Notes: generated by a model not told the origin, from the sequence alone. Numbered from the stretch's first letter, positions 1 through 8,081 are shown. The stretch: DNA of 35,769 bases from JAFEDN01 sp963697455 (GCA_963697455.1 CAVOOI010000010.1:1-35769); one strand, 5' to 3'. Translations and numbers: made by a program.

Positions 1-7
1 CTTGTAA

Positions 8-430
8 CCCTACCTGACGTACGTATTGCTGGAAACGATCACGCCAGCAGGTGCGGTGGCCGCGGCCCGCTGGGAGCTTGCTGCCGAGCTCACCGACGAT
101 CTGCGCGGGGCCGATGCCGGATCCGCGGACCAGGAAGAAGGCCGCCACCGCGGTGCGGGCGTCCGGGACCAGCCTGACCGGGCTGTTCGGGGTGGGTCCG
201 GTCGTCGCCGCCGCAGTGATCGGCGACGTCCGCGTTGTGTCCCGCTTCCCCAGCCGGGATCACTTCGCCGCCTGCAACGGCACCGCCCCGATCGAGGTCT
301 CCTCCGGGGGCCGGAAAATCTGGCGGCTGTCCCGGCGCGGCAACCGCCGCCTCAACCACGCCATCCACATGGTCGCGGTCACCCAGATCCGCCACCCGCA
401 CAGCCAGGGCCAGGGGGTGCCCCTGATCTT
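8..430 (+). pseudogene. IS110-family transposase, C-terminal fragment, frameshifted
   Basis: This is the C-terminal part (Transposase_20 region) of an IS110/IS116/IS902-type transposase, a DEDD enzyme of a circularising insertion sequence. Frame 2 carries the helical linker (AGAVAAARWELAAELTDDL) to about base 115. The match then continues in frame 3 with the helix-hairpin-helix GVGPVVAAAVIGDV, the segment FPSRDHFAACNGTAPIEVSS and the RRGNRRLNHAIHMVAVTQIRH motif. The switch is explained by one missing C in a C run near 116 (DAG instead of DAR-I). The N-terminal DEDD domain is absent, with a stop at 5-7. Homology fades after about 410, before the usual final helix, so both ends are truncated. 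I see no terminal inverted repeat. Function is surely lost. Confidence 0.85.
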
Positions 431-474
431 CCGGACTGTGGATCCTTATAGGATCGTCAGCCGAAAGGACGGGA

Positions 475-1097
475 TCAGTGCCAGGGAAATATAAGACTTA
501 TTCGCCGGAGTTCCCGCGATGAGGCGGCCAGGATGGTCGTGGAGACGTCGCGGCCTATCGCCGATGTCGCCCCGTTGCACGGTCGCCGATTCACCCGCCG
601 GACCCCGGCCGCCGGTGCCACCGTCGATTGAAGGCGGTCGGCACTGGCCTCGGCCGCCTGCTCATATCGGTCCGACGGATCGCTCACTGCGATCCCCTCG
701 CCCGTGGGCGTACCGTCGACCGCCCCGGAGCGCTGCTGCACCACATGGGTCAGCTCATGGGCCAGCAATCGTTGACCCGTCGGGTCTGGGGCTCATACAG
801 CCCGGATTGGAAGACGACATCGTTGCCGACCGTGTAGGCATGGGCTTGGACATGGCGGGCGGAGTCGGCCGCGGCGGTGTCGGTGTGCACCCTGACATCG
901 CCGAAGTCGGCGCCGAGCCCTGTTTCCATCGTCGCGCGGGTCGCCGCGTTAGGCGGTGTGCTCCCCGCCCGTCCCACCACGTCCAGCACCGGTGAGGGGG
1001 CCTGGCCGTCATCGCGGTCGCTCAGTTTAGCTAATACACCGTCGTCAGCTAATAATTGCACGACGGCGGCGTTTCCGGCCGTGCGCTGCAGACGCAA
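475..1097 (-). pseudogene. DUF4157-domain protein, frameshifted
   Basis: The minus strand encodes a DUF4157 domain, common in actinobacterial proteins linked to extracellular contractile injection systems and polymorphic toxins. The first part (1097 down to about 770) has the typical LQRTAGNAAVVQLL entry, an ME-GADFGDVRVHTDTAA segment and AYTVGNDVVFQSGLYEP. The second part (768 down to 475) continues in another frame with LLAHELTHVVQQ, which holds the conserved HExxH. One missing G in the GGG run near 780 restores TRRGQRLLAHELTHV. The open frame extends upstream as far as about 1150 (PTDAASVLRLQRT) without an obvious ATG. Downstream of the domain the sequence is not recognisable. It is either a true pseudogene or a sequencing error. 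Confidence 0.8.
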
Positions 1098-1445
1098 AAC
1101 ACTCGCGGCGTCTGTCGGCCAGGCCCCCGCGGCGAGCGTGGGGCCCGGGCTGCGGCTCCATGGACGACCTGGCCCGGACCGGACCGCCGAGAGCGGCTCT
1201 GTCGTCTTCGTGGTCTCGCATGGCTGTGTCTCCTCTGCATCTCGGCCGGCCTCACGCTAGGACCGACAACTCTTCGTGGTAGGGGCCAAACTCCTCTTTG
1301 ACGCACAATCGGCCGAGCTTTCGGTACTCGCCGCGGTGGCCCAAACGAGGTCTCCCATGTCCAACTTCGCGGTTGCCGTCGGCCGCCACAAACACGGCAG
1401 TCATCAGCCAAAAACACAGCGCTTCCACAAGCGCTTCTCGATGCC

Positions 1446-2969
1446 TTGACGTGGTCGCCGGGAGAAAACACAGAGTTTTTCGCCCCAGGAGAATATAGCG
1501 GCTGGCCGCTGCGAATCTGGCCAATTATGAAGCGTCCTTTCATTCGGCTTGATGGACGTGTCTACTGTTTCGATATGTTCAGCCTATTTGATAATATCTA
1601 CCGCGTTCTACAACGACTAATTCTACAGCGTAAACCAACCTATAGCCGCACATGGAACGATGAGCAAAAAAGAATCTCTGAAGAACTTCCGCTTATCTTT
1701 CTCGGTCGGTTGCTTCCGGGCGCACGTATTTTCCAAACCGCTTATTATCGCTGGTCGGTTAATGGCGGCCCAAAAGAATGGTACGAAACAGATGGCCTCG
1801 TTATTTTTGATGACCATTTGATCGTTGTTGAGGTCAAGGCAGGCGCATTCACTTATACTTCGCCTGCAAATGACTTGGCAGCGCATCTCAAGTCTCTCCG
1901 TGGTTTGCTGCAAGCCCCCGCTCGTCAAGGTAGCCGGTTCATAGATTACCTTGAGAGCGGATCGGAAGTCTCGATTGCCGATAAAGATCACAATGAAATT
2001 GGTCGACTCCGCCAGAGCGATTTTCGACATATTACCGTCTGCACAGTAACACTCGATGCCTTTGGCTCCCTTGCAGCGCGAGCACAGCATCTTACACCAC
2101 TTGGAATTGATGTCGGCAAACGGCCTGTATGGCCGGTGTCAATTGACGACCTCCGCGTGTATAGCGAACTCTTTGATAATCCCCTTAGTTTCCTTCACTT
2201 TGTCGAACATCGCATACGTGCTAGCCAATCAAAGGCTGTGGATCTTGATGACGAAATGGATCATCTGGGACTCTATATCGTGCACAACAACTATAGCCGA
2301 CGCGCCACCGAGCTAAAGGGAAATCAACTTGATCGACTGAAGTTCAATGGCTTCCGCACCCCCATTGATGAATATTACACTGCAATGTTTCGTGGTGAAA
2401 CCCCAACATTGGTGAGACAAAAAATGCCGCAGCGTCTAACCGAGATCATCCACTTCCTCGGCCTATCAAATGAGCCACATCGCTCCAAGTTAACAAGTTT
2501 TCTACTCGATGCGGCAGGTGATTTTCGAGATACACTGGCTACAGCCATTGAAGAAGCACTCCAGAAGAACAAAGAACTGCAGCGTGCCCGACCGCTGTCA
2601 TTCTATGGCGCGATGGCGATGACACTTTACATTTGGTCGCCTTTAGCTCCACGGCTCGATCAAGACGCCATAAATCACACTCGTGTGATTATGGTCCTTA
2701 GCGGCGAGACAAGCCGACGCCTCGTTGAATTGGAATATAATGAGGATGATGCACTGATCGGTGCCCATATGATATCTGTAAGCCTTGAGGGTCTTTCGAT
2801 GACAGAGATAAAGCGCATCCAAGAGGCAAGCATCACCTTGGGAAACCAGCGTGTCCGCCAAGCACAGACAAAAGAGAAAATTGGCCGAAATGACCCGTGC
2901 CCTTGCGGCAGTGGTAAGAAATTTAAATGCTGCCATGCAAAACAATGGCGTCAAACCCACACATTTTAG
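1446..2969 (+). CDS. PD-(D/E)XK nuclease-like protein with C-terminal SEC-C zinc motif
   Basis: About 507 aa. The middle of the N-terminal half has ETDGLVIFDDHLIVVEVKAG, the D...(E)xK arrangement of restriction-endonuclease-fold nucleases, which suggests a DNA-cleaving or DNA-repair/defence role; I infer this from the motif alone. The last 25 residues carry GRNDPCPCGSGKKFKCCH, a complete SEC-C metal-binding motif (CxC...CH) as in SecA and YecA-like proteins. The 5' end is uncertain. The frame is open back to 1302 and reads sensibly from about 1410 (NTALPQALLDALTW), so 1446 (TTG) is only the longest supported start and the gene may be cut by the composition junction upstream. GC content is near 50%, between the GC-rich left end and the AT-rich remainder, which suggests separate acquisition. 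There is no partner gene next to it. Confidence 0.65.
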   Translation: MTWSPGENTEFFAPGEYSGWPLRIWPIMKRPFIRLDGRVYCFDMFSLFDNIYRVLQRLILQRKPTYSRTWNDEQKRISEELPLIFLGRLLPGARIFQTAYYRWSVNGGPKEWYETDGLVIFDDHLIVVEVKAGAFTYTSPANDLAAHLKSLRGLLQAPARQGSRFIDYLESGSEVSIADKDHNEIGRLRQSDFRHITVCTVTLDAFGSLAARAQHLTPLGIDVGKRPVWPVSIDDLRVYSELFDNPLSFLHFVEHRIRASQSKAVDLDDEMDHLGLYIVHNNYSRRATELKGNQLDRLKFNGFRTPIDEYYTAMFRGETPTLVRQKMPQRLTEIIHFLGLSNEPHRSKLTSFLLDAAGDFRDTLATAIEEALQKNKELQRARPLSFYGAMAMTLYIWSPLAPRLDQDAINHTRVIMVLSGETSRRLVELEYNEDDALIGAHMISVSLEGLSMTEIKRIQEASITLGNQRVRQAQTKEKIGRNDPCPCGSGKKFKCCHAKQWRQTHTF

Positions 2970-3084
2970 TTAAATACTGCAAAAAATTAACAACTTAAAA
3001 TTTGAAATGGACGGATCGAATTTACACAAGAGTATTTTTAAGGGATCATTTTATTATTTCTCATAACTCGTTTTGATATTTTAT

Positions 3085-3288
3085 TCAACCTGTGTATATT
3101 TCACCCGCACAATTCATCAAGTTAATACATTGCTTTTTAAACTGATTTTCTGCAAATATGTGGGTTTGCCACTTTTCTTTTGTGATATCATCTTCTACAG
3201 ACATTTTTCTCAACCTGGCCTTTTTAGGGAAATACGGGCTGAACCTTAAAGAGTGATAACATCCAGATTGCCCTTCACCGCTAGCCTC
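3085..3288 (-). pseudogene. possible coding remnant in the 2970-3470 gap
   Basis: The roughly 480-bp gap after the SEC-C gene holds no clear gene. The minus strand has an open frame of 67 codons ending in TGA at 3085-3087. It includes an internal ATG at 3204 followed by SVEDDITKEKWQTHIFAENQ, and upstream an in-frame stretch YHSLRFSPYFPKKARLRK with no start. It has protein-like composition but I recognise no family and see no good ribosome binding site, so it may be the tail of a lost gene or chance. Confidence 0.25.
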
Positions 3289-3381
3289 TCATTTCGAACA
3301 CGTGCAAGTTTTGCACTTGTTCGACATTTACACAGACTGCCTTCAGCATAAAAATTTTGTAGATGTTTTATCACATATCCT

Positions 3382-3453
3382 TACTCTATAAATTGTCCAT
3401 ATTTGGCAAAATGAGAATTTGTGCTATACTCTATAAAATAGTCCATTTTTGGC
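3382..3453 (+). promoter_or_regulatory. 26-bp direct repeat and promoter region upstream of wHTH gene
   Basis: Two near-identical 26-27 bp boxes (3382-3407 and 3427-3453) share TACTCTATAAA followed by GTCCATxTTTGGC, with a 45-bp centre-to-centre period. That period is about four helical turns, which would put both boxes on the same DNA face. They lie 17 bp before the start codon of a winged-helix protein. TATACT/TATAAA stretches within them could be -10 elements. Autoregulation by the downstream protein is an inference, modelled on AbiEi-type antitoxins that bind repeats in their own promoters. Confidence 0.55.
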
Positions 3454-3470
3454 GTTAATTGCGGTGGCAT

Positions 3471-3902
3471 ATGATTAAAAAATATTATAAAAATAGTTTA
3501 AAATTCAATGCATTAGACAAAATAAAACAAATGTCTGATAATATAGTCCTGCGTGCAGATATTCTAGATATGGGCAGCCCACGTCAAATCAGCCGATGCC
3601 TTAAAGATTTAGTAGAAATGGGAGAACTAACCAAAATTGGTTACGGTATTTACGCTAAATCTTACATGTCAGAAAATATTAATAAACCCATCATTAAAGT
3701 CGGTTTCGATCAAGCCTGCATAGAAGCACTGACAAAACTGAACGTTAAATGGGAACCAGGTAGCGCTGAAAAAGCATATAATGCCGGCAAATCTACTCAA
3801 GTGCCTGTTCGGCTAATTGTATGCTTAAAAAGTCGGTTTAGGGGTCATCTGACTTACGGTAATAGAAAACTTATTGCGGAGAACGAAATTAATGCTCGGT
3901 AA
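3471..3902 (+). CDS. winged-helix DUF6088/AbiEi-like antitoxin family protein
   Basis: 143 aa from the ATG at 3471, preceded by a GGTGG ribosome-binding-like sequence; a TTG twelve bases earlier is less likely. Residues about 15-60 form a winged helix: a recognition segment SPRQISRCLKDLVEMGELTK followed by the wing IGYGIYAKS. The C-terminal half contains GFDQACIEALTKLNVKWEPG and STQVPVRL, then LTYGNRKL, the pattern of DUF6088 proteins, which belong to the type IV AbiEi antitoxin group. No AbiEii-like nucleotidyltransferase toxin follows, because the next gene is convergent and unrelated. It is therefore an orphan, either a relic antitoxin or a stand-alone repressor. Two direct repeats before it fit autoregulation. 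Confidence 0.65.
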   Translation: MIKKYYKNSLKFNALDKIKQMSDNIVLRADILDMGSPRQISRCLKDLVEMGELTKIGYGIYAKSYMSENINKPIIKVGFDQACIEALTKLNVKWEPGSAEKAYNAGKSTQVPVRLIVCLKSRFRGHLTYGNRKLIAENEINAR

Positions 3903-3919
3903 TAAATTGCTAGATTTAA

Positions 3920-4834
3920 TTAAACCTTATCAAAAATAATTTTCCCATTTTCATCTCTTCCCGGTTTAATAGCTTCAGAAATTCCTAATAGTTCGATGTA
4001 ATGCGCTGTCTTAATAAAAACACTATCAGCTCTTTCAAAATATTCAGTAATAATGTTCTTTAGATTTACTGCTAATGTAAACATACTTGCGATAACCATT
4101 AAATATCTATGGATATCTTGTTCAATTATTTGAGTAGATATCTCTGTCTTTCCTTGTAGAATAGGCTGATTAATCACAGAATCTCTGATCTCATTATTTC
4201 TTCCTATTAAAGAAATAATAGTTGCATATTTTTTATTGCAAGAGACTAGTTTTTGAAAATAACCAACAAGTTCTGGTATAATGACTTTTTTTGTTAATGT
4301 AATCGTAGGAAATGTGAAGATTTCATATGGTAAAGCCACTATATTATTTTCCGCCGCAGGAATAAGTATGTAATTTGCTAATGTCATTAATTCTAAAACT
4401 GGACAAGCTTTACGCTGTATGAGATCTCGCAAAATAGATGCCTGATCTGATATCTTTTGACTATCTTTTAGATGCTCTTCTAGAGTTACTCCCAATACTT
4501 TAAAATATAAAATCTTATTGACCACTTCCTCTACACTTCTTGAGGCATCCATCTGTACGCTTATCGCCATTTGCGTATTTAACAATGATCTAGTGCATTT
4601 TTCTTTTCTTTCTAACTCATCTTTATGATTCTCTCTACGAAGTGCCCTTGCCTCTTTCCTATTTTCCACATGGATCACATATAAATATGTTATTAAACCG
4701 CCAATTGAACCGCCAATGATAGTTGTTAATATTTCTTTCCCCTCATGATTTAAAAATTCAATAATTTTATGCCAATAACAAATTGATAATAATAAAAACA
4801 TAAAAAAGATCAAACATATAAAAAATTTCTTCAT
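3920..4834 (-). CDS. hypothetical protein with two N-terminal membrane segments
   Basis: 304 aa, not recognised as a family. Residues 4-22 (FFICLIFFMFLLLSICYW) form a strongly hydrophobic segment. A glycine-rich second one follows at about 37-55 (TTIIGGSIGGLITYLYVI). Next comes a highly charged stretch (ENRKEARALRRENHKDELER) and then a largely helical soluble domain to the end. This architecture, two short membrane helices plus a cytosolic helical domain, resembles small membrane sensors or effectors in defence islands, but no diagnostic motif is visible. It stops 17 bp from the convergent antitoxin-like gene. It lies 235 bp downstream of the AAA/TOPRIM operon on the same strand, and a functional link to that operon is only a possibility. 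Confidence 0.55.
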   Translation of the reverse strand: MKKFFICLIFFMFLLLSICYWHKIIEFLNHEGKEILTTIIGGSIGGLITYLYVIHVENRKEARALRRENHKDELERKEKCTRSLLNTQMAISVQMDASRSVEEVVNKILYFKVLGVTLEEHLKDSQKISDQASILRDLIQRKACPVLELMTLANYILIPAAENNIVALPYEIFTFPTITLTKKVIIPELVGYFQKLVSCNKKYATIISLIGRNNEIRDSVINQPILQGKTEISTQIIEQDIHRYLMVIASMFTLAVNLKNIITEYFERADSVFIKTAHYIELLGISEAIKPGRDENGKIIFDKV

Positions 4835-5069
4835 AAGAATCTCACTTTAAATTATAGCTTCTTCAAAATTGTTACTTTTCGAGCATACTCAAGAAACATT
4901 CTACCATACATGATAAAATTTTTTGCGAATCTATACCAAACTGGATTCCCATAGCTAATTAACCAATGGACAATGTTTTTAATGTTTCTTCAAATGCCTG
5001 CACATCGGCTTTTGCCTCAAGAGTGACTAGGATAAAGCCTGTGACTTTATAGGTTTGCCCCTCATATCT

Positions 5070-5690
5070 TTATTTTGTGTACATATTAATTAGAAGATTT
5101 AACTCAGGAATACCCTCTTTTTTTTCTTCTAATAACTGGCGAGTTAACCGCCTCTGATAAAAAGATAATTCATTTTCGCCTTGCCTAATACCATCCAGTG
5201 TGTTTTTAAGTTGGGTTTGCTGTTTATCGCAATTTTTGGGGCTACATTCATCAAATGGTAAAATATGTCCTAAAATTTTAAGTATTAAACTTTCTACACA
5301 TACCGGCTGAGAGACAATTAGGTATGGCTTTCTTCTCCCCAGATTATGCATAGATTGAAGGTTACCCAATTTACATAAATGAAATTCTTCCATATCTTCT
5401 TCCGGGACTCTCCAGCATTTTGCAAGCTGATTTCTAACTTCCCTGCTCAATGGAGATTTGAACTCAAAATCTTCATCCAGCCATGCAGATACCTTATCTC
5501 GATCATTATGTTTCAATGCCCTACCAACAATTCCATCAGCATTACCTCCACTTATAAAATCAGGCATTATACTAATCTTATTTTGATCAGGTTGATATAA
5601 AATATCAAAGATTTTTAAAATTAATCCCTCTCTTTTACCTTCATAAGCTATATAAGTAGTCGAATTTTTTTGCCTTTTCTTTTTTCCCAT
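5070..5690 (-). CDS. TOPRIM (RloB-like) subunit of an AAA/TOPRIM defence pair
   Basis: 206 aa. A basic N-terminus (MGKKKRQKN) is followed by TYIAYEGKREG, the EGxxE-type glutamate of a TOPRIM fold at residues 17-21. WLDEDFEF at about 70-77 has the DxD pair (D72, D74). PYLIVSQPVCVESLILKILG at 121-140 corresponds in position and shape to the SNPCFELWLLLHF motif of RloB proteins. In known AAA/TOPRIM pairs (PARIS AriA-AriB, OLD-type, RloA-RloB) this subunit is the metal-dependent nuclease effector that the ATPase controls. The start codon lies two bases after the TAA of the ATPase gene, and its Shine-Dalgarno (GAGG) sits inside the ATPase's last codons, which indicates tight translational coupling. 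The RloB assignment is from motifs by eye. Confidence 0.7.
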   Translation of the reverse strand: MGKKKRQKNSTTYIAYEGKREGLILKIFDILYQPDQNKISIMPDFISGGNADGIVGRALKHNDRDKVSAWLDEDFEFKSPLSREVRNQLAKCWRVPEEDMEEFHLCKLGNLQSMHNLGRRKPYLIVSQPVCVESLILKILGHILPFDECSPKNCDKQQTQLKNTLDGIRQGENELSFYQRRLTRQLLEEKKEGIPELNLLINMYTK

Positions 5691-5692
5691 GT

Positions 5693-6895
5693 TTAATCGC
5701 CTCTACCACCCAACCAATTTACTTTCGGAATTCCTCCATAAGTTCCTGCCAAATATTTATGGAAAAAATTTTCATCATTTCGCACACCTTCTATATCATC
5801 TAAACGGTATATTTTGGTTTCTGCTTTCTCTTTTTCAGTAATAAATATTTGAGTTTTTGTTCTATCATTAATTAAAGGATGTTGATGCGTTGAAAAAAAT
5901 AGTTGAGCATTATTATAGTTTATACTCTTATCCTCGAAAAGTGAGATTATTTTTTTTACTACATAGGGATGTAGCCCAGAGTCAATTTCATCTAAGACAA
6001 CAAGTCCCCCAGTTTTAAACATTGGCAATATCTTAGAAATAAGATACATGCTACTTTGAGTACCATGCGATTGCTCCAAGATAGATAAAGTAAACTCTTC
6101 ATTTTGTTTATTGTGAATGCATTCAAGTAATGGCTTTGGTTCTGTTTCTTTTGACGGTGTTCTAAAAGAATGATGCGTAAATTTAAAATCTGATATATCT
6201 AAACCAATGTCCTTAGAAAAATTAAGCAGGCTTTCACGTAAGCCCTCATCTTTTTGTATTTCAGAAGAAAGTTCTAATAATCTAAAAATAAGTGGGGAAA
6301 AAGAAACTTCTTTAAAACCATTTACATTTGATATGAAATTATTAAAAAAATGTATTTCAGGTAAGTACCCCGTAGCTAGCAAGCAAGATAATAATGAAAT
6401 ATTATATCTTTCTTTAAAACGTGTTTTATCTGACTCATTAATTTTCAAAGATGTTTTGATGTCAATATTGCTACCTTGTCGATGACTCTCAAAAACATTA
6501 ATCATTCGCCCATTTTTCTTATCAAGCTTTTCCTTAAGAACTATCTTTTGGTTGAATTCTATTAAGTATCTGTAAAGTACATCCTTGTTATAAAATTCAA
6601 TTTCTATTTTTATGGGCTCATTTTCTCTGAGTTTATGTTGGCAGACAGGAATAGGCTCATTATTTTTCAAGGTAGTATAAGATTCATTGATAAATCTAAA
6701 GAGAAAGCTTATAGCCTCAAGTACTGTTGTTTTACCTGAGGCATTTGCTCCAATAAGGCAGGAGACTACATTCAGCGGGGTAGCCCCTATAAACCGTGCT
6801 GAATCGTCAAGCTTATCTTTAGGCGTAATCTCAAAAGATACATCTTGCTCCTCTCCAATACTATAAAAGTTTTTAATTTTAATACTTTTCAACAT
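5693..6895 (-). CDS. AAA15/AAA21-type ATPase, RloA/AriA-like defence sensor
   Basis: 400 aa, beginning with the ABC/SMC-like entry MLKSIKIKNFYSIG. The Walker A GANASGKT is at 49-56. A signature-like LEQSHGTQS lies at about 273-281, Walker B LVVLDEID at 298-305 followed by SGLHP, and the switch histidine STHQHPL at 335-341. The insert between them is helical with no extra domain. This is the layout of stand-alone AAA15/AAA21 ATPases that pair with TOPRIM nucleases in anti-phage systems, where an assembled ATPase scaffold holds or releases the nuclease. The ATG has a strong ribosome binding site (GAGGTGAG). Upstream lies a perfect 12-bp inverted repeat that may be an operator. The two genes form a clear operon; phage defence is inferred from the family, not shown here. 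Confidence 0.8.
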   Translation of the reverse strand: MLKSIKIKNFYSIGEEQDVSFEITPKDKLDDSARFIGATPLNVVSCLIGANASGKTTVLEAISFLFRFINESYTTLKNNEPIPVCQHKLRENEPIKIEIEFYNKDVLYRYLIEFNQKIVLKEKLDKKNGRMINVFESHRQGSNIDIKTSLKINESDKTRFKERYNISLLSCLLATGYLPEIHFFNNFISNVNGFKEVSFSPLIFRLLELSSEIQKDEGLRESLLNFSKDIGLDISDFKFTHHSFRTPSKETEPKPLLECIHNKQNEEFTLSILEQSHGTQSSMYLISKILPMFKTGGLVVLDEIDSGLHPYVVKKIISLFEDKSINYNNAQLFFSTHQHPLINDRTKTQIFITEKEKAETKIYRLDDIEGVRNDENFFHKYLAGTYGGIPKVNWLGGRGD

Positions 6896-6905
6896 AACTC
6901 ACCTC

Positions 6906-6988
6906 TTTTAACGAAAAATCGTTATTTTCTTATTTTAACACATTTTTTTGGATAAATATCGAAAGATCTTAGAGAATTTTCGTTAAAA
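6906..6988. promoter_or_regulatory. inverted repeat and promoter of the AAA/TOPRIM operon
   Basis: TTTTAACGAAAA at 6906-6917 is repeated exactly in inverted orientation (TTTTCGTTAAAA) at 6977-6988, 59 bp apart and directly upstream of the ATPase start. The region between is AT-rich and contains a minus-strand TAAAAT-like -10 candidate. A separated 12-bp inverted pair in a promoter is typical of a dimer- or loop-forming repressor site. No regulator gene is adjacent, so the binding protein is unknown. Confidence 0.45.
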
Positions 6989-7448
6989 AAGATAATATCA
7001 TGAAATATACATAATATCAATATCATACAAACGCCCGTCAAACTCGTTCTTAAGTTACAACTTTAAGACGTTTAAATATCTATTTTACCTTCTACAATAA
7101 ACCCCATTTCGGCAATAATCCTGGAGGCCGACAGCCAAAATAACCTCTAACTGATAGAACCGCCTTAACATTGAATCTAATACCTACTTTCGTTATGGAC
7201 TTGTAAGTAAGTCTTATATGTTACCCCTTCTACCCGCTCTCCCAAGATAACTTAAATGAAGGAACTATCCGGAGATTCCGGATAGTTGCAAAATAAACAA
7301 ATTAGATGCAACCCTCAAGACAAACCTCTAAAAATTACATAATCGCAAGAAAATTCGCGAATCACGGATGGAGAAAAATAACCTATCATATTGATTTAAA
7401 ATTATTTTATATCTATCTTCTTTGTTCGCGAACTGCGAATTGTTGAAT

Positions 7449-7474
7449 CATTCTAAATTCTAGAATTTAGAATG
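7449..7474. repeat. 26-bp perfect palindrome
   Basis: An uninterrupted 26-bp palindrome centred on TTCTAGAA between 7461 and 7462, with no loop. Such a site suits a dimeric DNA-binding protein or a cruciform rather than an RNA hairpin. It is 180 bp upstream of the att-like repeat and beside a TTCGCGAA motif. Confidence 0.6.
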
Positions 7475-7644
7475 GTGGAATTTCACTATTATAGACATTC
7501 CTCCATATTCAGACCTCTTGAGATATTATGAAGCAACGAAATCCATGCTAAATTTATGACTGGTTTTATTTGATCAATTTCCTGACGTCAGGAAGTTTAT
7601 GGTATAATTTCACAGTAATGATATAATCTTTAAAAGGCCGCCCG

Positions 7645-7769
7645 CGGGTTCAATTCTTTTTTAAGCACCAAAATTTTAGGGGTATTTTTTGGGGTATCTT
7701 GCAAAATATCAACATAAATTTTTAAATTAAAACAATTAGTTAACTTAATAATTCAATTCCCGCCGCCCC
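7645..7769 (+). repeat. integration-end-like repeat, copy A
   Basis: It begins with CGGGTTCAATTC (7645-7656), which looks like the T-arm of a tRNA/tmRNA 3' end. ACCAAAATTTTAGGGGTA and TTTTTTGGGGTATC follow, to about 7700. After about 50 AT-rich bases come TTCAATTCCCGCCGCCCC (7752-7769), the sequence expected to follow a T-loop. The paired GGGGTAT boxes recall the short direct repeats found at the attachment ends of tmRNA/tRNA-targeted islands with P4-type integrases. Two further copies exist at 18722 and 27105. No integrase gene is in the window, so this is a relic or a solo attachment site. Confidence 0.45.
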
Positions 7770-8081
7770 TTTCTAATTGTCTGATATTAAAAGATAAATT
7801 TTATCTTCGTCTGCTTTACGGGTTTATTGCTGCAATAAGCTTACCCTAATTATCACTGGAATATATTCAACTTACGAATATTTCAAATGGATCAGTTGAG
7901 TCTAAGAGCCCGTTCAAAGTCTCCTAGCCTGGCCAGACCCCTCCAGAACTTTACAAATGCCGATTAAATAAGTATAATAAATCCATTATAGGACTATGCA
8001 AAAGTCAATAAAGTTAAAAATATTTATTTTATTATTGCTATGTTCCCCACATAAGAATTATTAGATACAGAGGTATTAAAG

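Larger units (their letters stand above)
1..1400. other. GC-rich segment of foreign (actinobacterial-looking) composition
   Basis: This stretch is strikingly GC-rich (about two thirds G+C by eye), while everything after about 3000 is AT-rich. Both recognisable genes in it (IS110 transposase, DUF4157 protein) have actinobacterial-style codon use dominated by G/C third positions, and both are broken. The composition eases between about 1260 and 1500, and the next gene has intermediate GC. It may be horizontally acquired DNA or a chimeric contig end. From about 1180 to 1400 I see no convincing gene apart from a possible upstream extension of the SEC-C gene. Confidence 0.7.
6997..8081. other. 1.1-kb non-coding, palindrome-rich region
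   Basis: No convincing gene was found between the defence operon and the ankyrin/HExxH gene. It holds several exact symmetric elements: a hairpin with an 11-bp perfect stem and GAT loop at 7263-7287, a 26-bp perfect palindrome at 7449-7474, and a 16-bp palindrome TTCCTGACGTCAGGAA at 7579-7594. TTCGCGAA also occurs twice, near 7354 and 7424. The integration-end-like repeat lies at 7645-7769. A minus-strand stretch at about 7090-7200 looks faintly like decayed coding sequence but is interrupted in every frame. The last 300 bases contain only the promoter and ribosome-binding region (GAGGT at about 8070) of the next gene. Confidence 0.6.

Noticed and set aside
519..995. Plus-strand frame opposite the DUF4157 gene
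   Set aside because: The opposite strand has a clear domain match; this frame is low-complexity and arginine/proline-rich.
1049..1543. Long minus-strand frame through the GC-rich region
   Set aside because: Arginine/proline-rich composition typical of a shadow frame in GC-rich DNA; it overlaps the DUF4157 and SEC-C genes in other frames.
3920..4834. Membrane protein as a third component of the AAA/TOPRIM system
   Set aside because: There is a 235-bp gap and no shared motif with known accessory proteins; kept as a neighbour only.
7090..7200. Minus-strand stretch FYQLEVILAVG resembling a RhuM-type protein core
   Set aside because: Only about eleven residues fit, the following residues do not match and every frame is interrupted; too short to call.
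7645..7769. T-arm-like GGGTTCAATTC taken as part of a tRNA or tmRNA gene
   Set aside because: No acceptor, D-arm or anticodon stem can be drawn upstream, and the bases after the T-loop do not pair with the stem.
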